DNA of 55,926 bases from an uncultured Christensenella sp. GTDB taxonomy: Bacteria > Bacillota > Clostridia > Christensenellales > Pumilibacteraceae. Where the stretch lies: positions 1-55,926 of the forward strand of contig CAJTND010000006.1 in NCBI GenBank assembly GCA_910577995.1, written 5' to 3'. A program made the translations under genes and the position numbers. How positions within the stretch are numbered: position 1 is the first letter of the stretch; each line of letters starts with the position of its first letter. The notes under the pieces were generated by a model that saw only the letters and a program-made list of their open reading frames with translations, was not told where the DNA came from and ran no database searches. Of this stretch, positions 16,039-24,202 are shown in pieces.

Positions 16039-16697
16039 TTATTTTTCACTCCCAAAAATTCATCCGCTTGCATGAGCGCGTCCGCTATCATATTTATCCC
16101 GCGGCATACAGGCTCGCCGTCGACGAGCGCATGGTGCGCGGCGATATCGAACGACATCTTCACCCTGTCGCCCTCTGCAACAGCTTTGCCCCAGGTCAGC
16201 CGAGGTATACTGCTGCCGTCCGCGTCGGCATGGTCGTAAGGATTGGATATCGACGCAAAGTCCAGCCATTTAAGGCACGACATGTAAAATACGCCGTTGT
16301 CGCCGCAGTTGAACACACCGCCGCCGCCGTTCCGCCGCACCCGATCTATATCGGCGCGCGACTGCGCGTAAAACTCGGGATAGCCGTCGGTCATGCGGGT
16401 ACGACACGGGCAGATGACGCCGCCGTCGATCATCACTATATAGTTGGGGTCTATCCTGTCGTACATAACGACTTTACCATCGACTATGCGCAGGCGCAGT
16501 TCTTCTACGGCGTTAAGACACTTAGATATCAAAAATGCAAAGTCGCTGAAAAACGAGGTATGCCGACGCTTGGACGAGGCGAAAAGCTCGGTCACGTCAA
16601 GCCGCGCGCCGACCGAGAATATCGGATCGGTGTATCCGATAAAGTTACGGTACGGCACGCGCCTATTCCATTTCTCGACATCGACTATCTTATACAT
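16035..16697 (-). CDS. CatA-like O-acetyltransferase (chloramphenicol acetyltransferase family)
   Basis: 220 residues, full length for a CAT monomer. The signature AHHALVDG near residues 187-194 supplies catalytic His189 and structural Asp193. Other CAT landmarks are FFSDFAFLISKCLN, RLRIVDGKVVMYDRIDPNY, FYMSCLKWLDFASISNPYD and IPRLTWGK. These enzymes transfer acetyl from acetyl-CoA to a hydroxyl; only part of the family acts on chloramphenicol, and several typical substrate-pocket residues cannot be judged by eye. It is the first gene of a two-gene unit with the TIR-like protein. No Shine-Dalgarno is visible: the -10 box TATACT ends 7 nt before the ATG, suggesting a leaderless mRNA. Confidence 0.9.
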   Translation of the reverse strand: MYKIVDVEKWNRRVPYRNFIGYTDPIFSVGARLDVTELFASSKRRHTSFFSDFAFLISKCLNAVEELRLRIVDGKVVMYDRIDPNYIVMIDGGVICPCRTRMTDGYPEFYAQSRADIDRVRRNGGGGVFNCGDNGVFYMSCLKWLDFASISNPYDHADADGSSIPRLTWGKAVAEGDRVKMSFDIAAHHALVDGEPVCRGINMIADALMQADEFLGVKNK

Positions 16698-16704
16698 CGC
16701 TAAC

Positions 16705-16733
16705 AGTATAACATTTATATATCGGAAAGTAAA
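16705..16733 (-). promoter_or_regulatory. Promoter of the CAT-like/TIR-like pair, leaderless layout
   Basis: TTTACT (16728-16733), 17-nt spacer, TATACT (16705-16710) on the minus strand, then 7 nt and the ATG. Transcription would start at or next to the start codon. Confidence 0.65.
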
Positions 16734-16789
16734 GTGGATAATATGATAACGTCTACTAAATGCGCTCGGACAGGCATATCTATACTAAC

Positions 16790-17341
16790 ATGGAAATAGT
16801 GACTTTGATATGCTTATCGCTCTCGCTCGCCGCCGACGCCTTCGTCACGGCGGTATGCGACGGTATGGCTTACCGCCCGAAGATAGGCAAGCGCATAGCC
16901 ATCGCGCTGTCCTTCGGCGTTATGCAGGGGCTTATGCCCGTGCTCGGCGCTCTGCTCGGCGATAAGGCGCTCGGGTTTCTCGACGCGCAGAACTACCTTG
17001 CTTTCGCCGCGCTTCTCATCGTCGGCGTGCTTATGCTTATAGACGGGTTCGGCAAGCCCGAAAAAACGCGGAGCAAGCTCGGCGTAAAGACCATAGCTCT
17101 GCAATCGGTCGCGACGAGCGTCGACGCGTTCGCCTGCGGACTGACGCTCGTCACCATGAAGCTGCCGCTGTGGATAGACGGCGTGACCGTCGGCGGCATA
17201 ACCGCCGTACTGTGTCTTGTCGGAGTGTGCTGTGCCGCCGCGATAGGCAAAAAGTTTTCCAATCCCGAGCGGTTCAAGCTCATCGGCGGCGCGGTGCTGA
17301 TAGTGCTCGCGCTTAAACATCTCGTCTATTGCTTTATCTGA
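16790..17341 (+). CDS. mntP: Manganese efflux pump MntP
   Basis: 183 residues from ATG 16790, the usual MntP length; an in-frame ATG at 16760 would add ten polar residues before the first helix. Six membrane segments and the two internal repeats with the conserved acidic motif are present: LAADAFVTAVCDG near residue 15 and TSVDAFACGL near residue 108. MntP exports Mn2+ across the inner membrane. The yybP-ykoY manganese riboswitch often found before mntP is not seen; only about 90 bp separate it from the divergent CAT-like gene. Ribosome binding site is weak. Confidence 0.93.
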   Translation: MEIVTLICLSLSLAADAFVTAVCDGMAYRPKIGKRIAIALSFGVMQGLMPVLGALLGDKALGFLDAQNYLAFAALLIVGVLMLIDGFGKPEKTRSKLGVKTIALQSVATSVDAFACGLTLVTMKLPLWIDGVTVGGITAVLCLVGVCCAAAIGKKFSNPERFKLIGGAVLIVLALKHLVYCFI

Positions 17342-17355
17342 TCTATCGGCTAACG

Positions 17356-17390
17356 AAAAAAGCGGCGGTATATCCGTCGCTTTTTGTTTT
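17356..17390. terminator. Bidirectional terminator between mntP and pyrG
   Basis: Stem AAAAAGCGGCGG with CCGTCGCTTTTT (one G-T pair, 5-nt loop) with T runs in both directions. Confidence 0.85.
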
Positions 17391-17408
17391 GCGGTGTTTA
17401 CATCACGG

Positions 17409-19016
17409 TCATTCCGCGTCGTCCTGTTTGTGCTTGGCTTGCTTGGACGCTTCCGTCGCCGCTACCTTGACGAACTCCGCGAACAGCGGGTGCGTATACA
17501 AAAGGCGCGAGCGGTATTCGGGATTGTATATCGTGCCGATAAAGAATTTGTGCGTCGGGATCTCGAACGCCTCGGGCACGCCCGTCGGCGAGTGCGCGGC
17601 GAATACGAGCCCGTTTTTGAGGAACATCTGCTCATACTGACCGTTAAAGTCGAAACGGTGGCGGTGACGCTCGCGCGCCGTCGTGTCGCCGTATATCTTA
17701 TTGAGGTACGTGCCCGCGGTTATCATCGACGGGAACGCGCCCTTTTTGAGCATGTTCGGCTCAACGAAACGGACAACGGGGTACGGGGTGTTTTGCTCGA
17801 ACTCCTGCGAGGTCGCGCCCGTCATGTGGCAAACGTCGCGGGCGAACTCGACAAGCCCCGCCTGCGCGCCGAGACCTATCATGAGGCAAGGGACGTTGTT
17901 CTCGCGCGCGTACTTGGCGGCGGCGACTTTGCCCTCGAACCCGCGCACGCCGAAGCCGGGCGCGATGACGATCGCGCAATAGTCCGCGAGGATATTCGGG
18001 TCTTTCTTGACGTCCGCGCTCGAAACGAGCGTGACGGCGACGGCTTTGCCTTTGAGCAGTGCGGCGGTATTGAGCGCGTCGGTCAGCGATTGGTACGCGG
18101 TCGCTTTTTCCGTGTACTTGCCGACGAGCGCTATTTTGAGCTTGTTTTTGGAATTCTGCGCGCGTTCGGACTTCACGCTCATTTCCGTCCAAGCGGTTAT
18201 ATCGAGCTCGCGTTCTTCCATGCGCAGTTTTTTGAGCGCAAGCCCGGAGAAGTTCTGCGCGTGCAGTCTGAGCGGTACTTGGTACAGGTCGTCCGTCGTT
18301 ACGCTCTCGATGATGCAATCCCTGTCGACGTTGCAGAACATCGACAGCTTCTTTTTGGAGCTGTCGTCGAGCGGATAGTCGGAGCGGCAAACGATAATAT
18401 CGGGCTGGATACCGATATTTTGCAGTTCCTTGACGGAGTTCTGCGTCGGCTTGGTCTTGTGCTCTCCGCTCATTTCTATAACGGGCACGAGCGTGACGTG
18501 GATATATACCGCATTGCCCTTGCCGAGCTCGTTGCGGCACTGACGTATCGCTTCGAGATACGGGTGGCTCTCTATATCGCCGACCACGCCGCCTATCTCG
18601 CAAACGACAAAATCGGTCTCCTTGCGGTCGAGGCGGTACAGCGTGCGCTTTATCTCGTCGGTTATGTGCGGAACGACCTGGACGGACTCGCCGTCGTAAT
18701 CGCCGTCGCGCTCGCGCTTGATGACCGAGGAGTAGATCTTGCCGCTCGTTATATTGCTGTTTTCCGACAGGTTCTGATCGAGAAAACGCTCGTAATGCCC
18801 GAGCACGAGATCGCCCTCGCCGCCGTCGTCGGTGACAAAGACCTCGCCGTGCTGATACGGGCTGAGGTACAGCGAGTCGACGTTGAAATACGGGTCGAAC
18901 TTGATCATATCGACCGTATAGCCGCGCGCTTTGAGCAGCATCGCCATGCTCGCCGCCGTTATTCCCTTGCCAAGACCGGACACAACGCCGCCGGTCACGA
19001 AAATGTATTTCGACAT
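17409..19016 (-). CDS. pyrG: CTP synthase with inactivated glutaminase domain
   Basis: 535 residues, normal PyrG length, no frameshift. The N-terminal synthetase domain is intact: GGVVSGLGKG, DPYFNVD, SPYQHGEVFVTDDG, GHYERF, EIGGVVGDIES, KTKPTQNSVKEL. It should still aminate UTP with ATP. The C-terminal class I glutaminase domain has lost its catalytic set. The nucleophile region reads MIGLGAQ, with Gly381 where Cys is expected (Cys379 in E. coli). The oxyanion loop PGGFG reads APGFG. The catalytic HPE reads NPE (Asn498; Glu500 retained). If correct, the enzyme would need free ammonia or a separate glutaminase. The upstream neighbour is an RnlA-like gene in the same orientation, 74 nt away. 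A GNRA-type hairpin lies between the GGGAGG and the ATG. Confidence 0.95.
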   Translation of the reverse strand: MSKYIFVTGGVVSGLGKGITAASMAMLLKARGYTVDMIKFDPYFNVDSLYLSPYQHGEVFVTDDGGEGDLVLGHYERFLDQNLSENSNITSGKIYSSVIKRERDGDYDGESVQVVPHITDEIKRTLYRLDRKETDFVVCEIGGVVGDIESHPYLEAIRQCRNELGKGNAVYIHVTLVPVIEMSGEHKTKPTQNSVKELQNIGIQPDIIVCRSDYPLDDSSKKKLSMFCNVDRDCIIESVTTDDLYQVPLRLHAQNFSGLALKKLRMEERELDITAWTEMSVKSERAQNSKNKLKIALVGKYTEKATAYQSLTDALNTAALLKGKAVAVTLVSSADVKKDPNILADYCAIVIAPGFGVRGFEGKVAAAKYARENNVPCLMIGLGAQAGLVEFARDVCHMTGATSQEFEQNTPYPVVRFVEPNMLKKGAFPSMITAGTYLNKIYGDTTARERHRHRFDFNGQYEQMFLKNGLVFAAHSPTGVPEAFEIPTHKFFIGTIYNPEYRSRLLYTHPLFAEFVKVAATEASKQAKHKQDDAE

Positions 19017-19046
19017 AGCTTTTAGGAGCTTTCGCTCCGTCCTCCC
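19017..19046 (-). promoter_or_regulatory. Hairpin between Shine-Dalgarno and start of pyrG
   Basis: GGGAGG (19041-19046) is 24 nt from the ATG, but a GGAGC-GAAA-GCTCC hairpin (19025-19038) lies between. If folded it brings the site to about 10 nt. The only other GGAG is inside the stem. Confidence 0.4.
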
Positions 19047-19090
19047 GAAAATTTATCTTTTGTTTATTCCATCCGCAAGACCGATATATA

Positions 19091-20401
19091 TCAGTCCTGC
19101 GCCATCTCGAAGCTTATCTCTTTCAGCTTTTTCGCATTGTACTCGACGACGCGCAGTATGTTGTCGAATATGCCTTTGGCTACTTCCCTGTCGCTTATCG
19201 AGCGCGACGCACTGCCATCGGCATTGTCCGTATGGACTATAAAGTTGCGCATCTTGAAATACTCGGTATACAGCGCGACCATGACCTCGTCGAATATAAC
19301 GCTGTTGATGCGCTGTGTATAACAGCGTTTGAGTATATAATTGCCTGCGTCGTCCTTGTCGAACGCCTGACCTATCATCTTGACCTTGATGCCCTTTGCG
19401 CGTTGCAGTGCGACAACAAAGCCTTCGAGCCCGCGGTACGGCAGCATCAGCGTGCCCGAATAATCCTTGGGCTGAAGCTTGGCTTGATAGAAGTCGTGGA
19501 TACCGTTGGAAAAATCGTTGCGCGCCTGCTCGGGAAGGAAGTCGCATGCCGTCGGCAGCCAACGTCTGAGCTGTGCGTTAGGGTCGTTTTTCGGTGCGGG
19601 CTTTTGCTTGGGCGCTTGCGCGCTTTGTTTTTTGCTCTGCTCGGCATTGTTAGCCGTATTGCCGCCGCGCCCCGCCGACTTAGCGGAAAGCTCCGCATAA
19701 AGTCCCGTGCCCGACCGAGCGAGCGTCGAGCCGCCGCCGCGCTTGACGTCGTCCTCGTCGCCGAACGATATCGTCGCGTGCGGCTTGCGCACGCCTACCG
19801 CACCGCCCGCAGTCAGCTTGGATCTGGCAGAGATCACCGTCGAATGCGCGATGGGCGGCGTCGCCTTTTTGACCGCGATGGGCGGCGTAGGCTGGACGGT
19901 CGTCCGCGGCAAGTTCCTATCAGACTGAGGCTTTGCCTGCGGCGCGGGCTTTTGCTGTGTCCGCGCGCGGTCGGGTCTTTTGCTGTCGACGAATATCTTG
20001 GCGCGCACGCCGTTTTCCGTATCGACCGATATCGAGCGGTTAAATCCGCCGTTTCTCGGTGCGGCGGACCTTTGCTCCGCTGTCGGTCTGCTTTGGTTTT
20101 GAGCTTGCGCGCCGCTCTGCGCGGGTACGGTACTGCGCTTGACGGTCTTGCCCTCCGTGCCGAACACGCCGAGGAGTTCTTCCGAATACGCTTCGGGCGC
20201 GGTTATCGAAACGACCTGCGCGCGCGTATCGTATACGACCGCGACGCGGCTTTCGTTCCTGACGTAGGAATACCTGTCGTAATGAGATTTTTCGTCTGCC
20301 ATTACGGCGCTGCGCAAAAAGTATTCCGCGCCTATCCTCGATATAAACGCCTGTGTTTCGTCAGCCGAACACGGCGATATATTATATCTTAAATTTGCCA
20401 T
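19091..20401 (-). CDS. RnlA-like HEPN ribonuclease family protein
   Basis: 436 residues. The N-terminal 80 residues form an alpha/beta unit (RNESRVAVVYDTRAQVVSITAPEAYSEEL region) resembling the TBP-like folds of RnlA. Residues about 85-260 are low-complexity, rich in Ala, Pro, Gln, Arg and Ser. The C-terminal about 170 residues match the toxin domain of E. coli RnlA in order: PYRGLEGFV, a DKDDAGNYILK segment, then KMRNFIVHTD with R385-x4-H390, the HEPN catalytic motif, then an ISDREVAKGIFDNI helix. RnlA is an mRNA endonuclease held by the RnlB antitoxin; no RnlB-sized gene is adjacent. GGAG precedes the ATG. It is followed by pyrG. Inference: a HEPN RNase or a housekeeping relative of it. Confidence 0.7.
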   Translation of the reverse strand: MANLRYNISPCSADETQAFISRIGAEYFLRSAVMADEKSHYDRYSYVRNESRVAVVYDTRAQVVSITAPEAYSEELLGVFGTEGKTVKRSTVPAQSGAQAQNQSRPTAEQRSAAPRNGGFNRSISVDTENGVRAKIFVDSKRPDRARTQQKPAPQAKPQSDRNLPRTTVQPTPPIAVKKATPPIAHSTVISARSKLTAGGAVGVRKPHATISFGDEDDVKRGGGSTLARSGTGLYAELSAKSAGRGGNTANNAEQSKKQSAQAPKQKPAPKNDPNAQLRRWLPTACDFLPEQARNDFSNGIHDFYQAKLQPKDYSGTLMLPYRGLEGFVVALQRAKGIKVKMIGQAFDKDDAGNYILKRCYTQRINSVIFDEVMVALYTEYFKMRNFIVHTDNADGSASRSISDREVAKGIFDNILRVVEYNAKKLKEISFEMAQD

Positions 20402-20587
20402 TATTGCTCCGTGAATAATTTATTGATGTTGTTATGTTGTCCGCACGGTTTATATCGGTCCATGCGAAAAATAACTTTGATTTATCTTTTGCATGTCCTA
20501 TCATAAACTACGGGCTGTTTATTTGCGCGTGCCAATTTGATTGGCAATCGAATCGTCTATATAGATATTCGACTGCCGCGCAAAATA

Positions 20588-20614
20588 TTATAAGCGGCTT
20601 GATGCCGCTTATAA
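20588..20614 (-). terminator. Terminator of the Ig-like surface protein gene
   Basis: Perfect 11-bp stem (20588-20598 with 20604-20614), 5-nt loop, directly after the stop codon; the T tract (TATTTTG) is weak. Confidence 0.55.
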
Positions 20615-20615
20615 A

Positions 20616-23600
20616 TTATTTATTTTTGACTTTGACTTTGCGGAACCTTACGACGTAGACTATAACGCCCGCGAGCAACACTACTGCGACGACGATGAGC
20701 ACCGTGGAAAGGGTGGTTATCGTGGTCGGCTTGCCCGAGCCGCTGCTTACGACGGTGATATTGTAACGCTGCGTCGTCACGTTGCCGACGGAGTCGGTAG
20801 CCGTGTAAACGACCTCGTACTGACCCGCCATCGTGAATTTTATCGGGCTCTCTTTGTCCTTGGAATCGTAGCCGTTGTACTTGTCGTTGCGGTGCGAATC
20901 ATACGAGCCGCTGACGGTAGCTTCGGTCACTTCTTCTCTCGACGGATTGTAGAGCTTTTTGGTTATCGTTACGTTGTTCTCGTTCTGCGAAAGCTCCATA
21001 TCGGCGAAGTTGAACGTGTCGCCCACTCTCATACGCGCCGATGCGGCAGTGCCGCCCTTTATGGTGAATTCAGGACCGACAACGTCGCCGATGTTGATGG
21101 AGTACGTCGCCGTAACGGGCGTCGCATTGGCATAGGTCGCCGTGTAAGTCACGGTGTACTTGCCGTCGGTCGTGCCCTTGAACACATACTCGTACTCGGA
21201 GTCTTCTTCGGTGATCTCGTCGACCTGGATCTCTTTGGACTTTTCGTTCTTGACTACCACTTTGACATCGGCTTTGCCGTTGGGCGACGAAGCGATGACG
21301 AACGGGAGCTTGACTTCCGCGCCCTTGTCGGCATACGTCGGCATGATGCCCTGCACCTCGATAACCGGTGCGGAGTCGTCCTGAGCCGAGAAGGAATAAG
21401 CGCCCTTGCCGAACGGCGTCGCGTCGGCGAAGTCATAGCCGCTCGTTATATCCTCGGCAGCGATATAGCCGTCGCGGACTGAGTACGAGCCGTTGGTGTG
21501 CGCGGTGAACTCGCTGCCGATAAGGCTGAACGAACCGCCGCTTATACGGCGCGCGACATAGTAGTGCTTGTTGGGATCGGCATCGTCGTCTTTGATGTCG
21601 ATGGTGTCGTTGTGGAGCTGGTACTTGACGTTGACGTTGGCGCGCGAGCCGATAGTAGCGGACTGCGCCTGTATACCGTTGTCATTGCCCGAGGGCGCGA
21701 CCTCGACGCTGTAACCGTAAGCCGAGCTTACGCCATTGGCGTCGAACACCTTGACGGTGAGGCGGTACGTGCCTTTGACCGATGCTTTGAAGGTGATGTT
21801 GCTTACATAAATCTTAGAACCGGTCGAACCGACGTTATCCACAGAAACGGTGTCGAGCGTCGTATTGACGACGTCGCCGTTGGGGTTCTTGACGGTGACT
21901 TCAAAGCCCGTGAGCTTGCGCATCGACGCATCGGCGACGTCTATCGAGAAGCCGCCCGCGACGACGGTATCGCCCGCTTCTATCGCAGCGGTATCGCGCG
22001 ACGAGTTCTCTCCGCCGGAAGGCGTGTTTACCTTTTTGGCGAAAGCGATACTGCCGGTATAAGTGAACGCACCCGCCTCGGAAGCGACCGCACCGACGAT
22101 GCGCGTTTTGGTCTCGCTCGTGGTAAAGTCACCCTCGGTAGCGAGGTTGGTCTTGGTATTGCCGACCTTGTCGGTAACGGACACGACATAATACAGGGTC
22201 GTGCCTACTTTGAGTTCCTTTTTGGTCGTCTTGTCTTTGTCGACTACGAGATACGTGCCGTCGGTCCTCGTCTCAAACTCGGCTTTCTCGCCGCCCTTGA
22301 CGTTGATGAACAACGCGTCGCCGTCGAGCCCGTTATCCGAATACAGTCTGTAATCGACGGTCGGACGCGAGTCTTTGGCGTCGGCGACCGCAGGCGTCGG
22401 AACGGTGAACGATTCGTCGGCTATGACGGAGAGATACGAGGGCGCGGTGACTTCCGCAGTGGAGGGCAACGCCTTATCCTCGTAGGTATCTTCGAGCTTA
22501 ATGGTGTAGGTCTTGGACGATCTGTTCTGCGCGCTGTCGCTCGCACGGTAATACACGGTATACGTACCCGTAAGGTCGTCGGTCTTGTCGCCGGACGAGT
22601 CCGTCCTGTTGTAGAGCGAGAAGTCGAACTCGAGCCCGTCTTCGCCCCAAACGAGATCGGGGAACTTGCCGTCGGTCTCTTTGCCGTAGGTCTTGCCCGT
22701 GAAAGTCGCTTTTTCGCCGCCCGCGAGCACGTCCTCGAACTCGACTACGGTGCGCGAATTATCGGAATCGGTTATGCGGAAGTACAGCGATATAGGGTTT
22801 TCCTCGTCGCCGACACGGCTGACGTTATCTACGAGCTCGGGAATGGGGAACTTGACTTTGCCGCCTTTTCCGGTAACGACGCTGTCCTTGTCCTTTATTT
22901 CCAAGCCCCAGGTCTCGGGTATCTTATCGTCCGCTATCGAGTGGAACACAGGCGCGGCGACGTCCTTTGCGGTCATCGTGTACTCGCGGACCGCGGACTT
23001 GTTGTTGGAGTCGTCGGTGGCGACGTACGAAACCTTATACGTGCCGGGCTCGGTCGGATAGAAGGTCATTGCTTTGTCGTTGTCGAAATCGACGGTGCCG
23101 TACTCTACGCCTTCCTTGACAAGGGCGTAGCCGTAATCGTCGACGTCGGTGAGCTTGACCTTTTCGCTGTCCGGTCCGAGCACCGTTATCTCTATCTTGA
23201 CGTTCTCGTCGTAGTTATCGGTCGCGGTAGCCGTGGGGAGCTTGACCGCACGGTTGACGGATATCTCGCTCGCGACGCCCGAAACGCTGAGCGTGGGGGC
23301 TTGCGTATCGCTGAACGTGTTTTGAACGTTTATCTCGAAAGTCTTGCTGAAAAACTTACGACCACTCTCGCCGCCCAACTGCGCGGAATACGTGAGGTAC
23401 GTCTTGCCGTTGGCGTCGGGCTTGAACGTGTCGCCCGGCTTATACTCCTTGTTGGCGGAGTCTTTGACGGTGAGGACTATATCGCCCGGATAGGATTTGA
23501 GCATGCTGTTGTCGTCGTAGTACGCGACCTTCGCGCCCGGAACGGTAAACTCGCCGCTCTTAGCCATATACGACGGGATGCCCGCGCCGTTGTCGTCGAC

Positions 23601-23996
23601 GCGCAGAAAGTATTCCTCGTCGAGCGTGACGTACACGTTGTGCGTGTACGAATCGTCGCCGTTGGCGTACGTAACGGTATAGTTGCCTATCTGCTCCGCG
23701 GTAACGGTGTAATACTTGCCGTCGGAACTGAGCGCGCCGTCGAGGTCGACCGTTTGATCGTTGGGCGCGGTAACGACGGGGGTAACGCCCGTTACTCCCG
23801 AGACGGGAACTCTGAAGCTGTCGCCGTAGTCGCACTTGTCCGCGAGCACCACGTTGGCAAACAGATCTTTGTTTGTCGCGGTGTCGGCATAAGACGGAGC
23901 GTTTACGAACGAAAAGCCCGTAAGCATGACCGCAAGCCCGACGGGCAATGCCGCCGCGGCGATACCGTACTTCTTTAACTTAGTAGATTTTTTCAT
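20616..23996 (-). CDS. Large Ig-like surface protein with signal peptide and C-terminal membrane anchor
   Basis: 1126 residues. N-terminal signal peptide: MKKSTKLKKYG followed by a hydrophobic core and a likely cut after SYA near residue 37. The body is built of several beta-sandwich repeats of the bacterial Ig-like/cadherin-like kind, recognisable by recurring phrases such as TYTVYYRASDSAQN, TYKVSYVATDDSNN, QYEVVYTATDSVGN and YTVTYTATYA. The C-terminus has one hydrophobic helix (about 1095-1117) ending in RFRKVKVKNK, with no LPXTG motif, so it is probably membrane-anchored. The high Asp/Asn content suggests Ca2+ binding. A perfect promoter (24044-24072) suggests high expression. Role inferred: cell-surface structure or adhesion. 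Confidence 0.85.
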   Translation of the reverse strand: MKKSTKLKKYGIAAAALPVGLAVMLTGFSFVNAPSYADTATNKDLFANVVLADKCDYGDSFRVPVSGVTGVTPVVTAPNDQTVDLDGALSSDGKYYTVTAEQIGNYTVTYANGDDSYTHNVYVTLDEEYFLRVDDNGAGIPSYMAKSGEFTVPGAKVAYYDDNSMLKSYPGDIVLTVKDSANKEYKPGDTFKPDANGKTYLTYSAQLGGESGRKFFSKTFEINVQNTFSDTQAPTLSVSGVASEISVNRAVKLPTATATDNYDENVKIEITVLGPDSEKVKLTDVDDYGYALVKEGVEYGTVDFDNDKAMTFYPTEPGTYKVSYVATDDSNNKSAVREYTMTAKDVAAPVFHSIADDKIPETWGLEIKDKDSVVTGKGGKVKFPIPELVDNVSRVGDEENPISLYFRITDSDNSRTVVEFEDVLAGGEKATFTGKTYGKETDGKFPDLVWGEDGLEFDFSLYNRTDSSGDKTDDLTGTYTVYYRASDSAQNRSSKTYTIKLEDTYEDKALPSTAEVTAPSYLSVIADESFTVPTPAVADAKDSRPTVDYRLYSDNGLDGDALFINVKGGEKAEFETRTDGTYLVVDKDKTTKKELKVGTTLYYVVSVTDKVGNTKTNLATEGDFTTSETKTRIVGAVASEAGAFTYTGSIAFAKKVNTPSGGENSSRDTAAIEAGDTVVAGGFSIDVADASMRKLTGFEVTVKNPNGDVVNTTLDTVSVDNVGSTGSKIYVSNITFKASVKGTYRLTVKVFDANGVSSAYGYSVEVAPSGNDNGIQAQSATIGSRANVNVKYQLHNDTIDIKDDDADPNKHYYVARRISGGSFSLIGSEFTAHTNGSYSVRDGYIAAEDITSGYDFADATPFGKGAYSFSAQDDSAPVIEVQGIMPTYADKGAEVKLPFVIASSPNGKADVKVVVKNEKSKEIQVDEITEEDSEYEYVFKGTTDGKYTVTYTATYANATPVTATYSINIGDVVGPEFTIKGGTAASARMRVGDTFNFADMELSQNENNVTITKKLYNPSREEVTEATVSGSYDSHRNDKYNGYDSKDKESPIKFTMAGQYEVVYTATDSVGNVTTQRYNITVVSSGSGKPTTITTLSTVLIVVAVVLLAGVIVYVVRFRKVKVKNK

Positions 23997-24043
23997 CTAG
24001 TTGACTTTCTCCTGATCGAAAGTTTGTAAACATATACTCTAAA

Positions 24044-24072
24044 ATTATACTATTTGACGGAAAATTTGTCAA
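24044..24072 (-). promoter_or_regulatory. Consensus promoter of the Ig-like surface protein
   Basis: TTGACA (24067-24072), 17 nt, TATAAT (24044-24049) on the minus strand; AGGAG precedes the ATG. Confidence 0.85.
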
Positions 24073-24202
24073 ACGTTTTACGGCACTAATGCCGCACTAA
24101 AAAAAATACTTTGACGGGGCGTTTTCTGCGACGGACTCGCCGCTTCTCCGCCGTCCTTTCTATTATGACGATAGCGTTGCGATTATATGTACGAAAAACC
24201 GC

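Noticed and set aside
16741..16790. A yybP-ykoY manganese riboswitch before mntP
   Set aside because: The space is too short and none of the conserved internal loop bases are seen.
17409..19016. pyrG as a pseudogene
   Set aside because: Full-length frame, intact synthetase motifs and conserved length; several independent active-site changes without frame damage argue for function.
21498..23978. 826-residue open frame on the plus strand over the Ig-like surface protein
   Set aside because: Shadow of the sense gene; no ribosome site, no known domain, while the sense protein has signal peptide, repeats and anchor.
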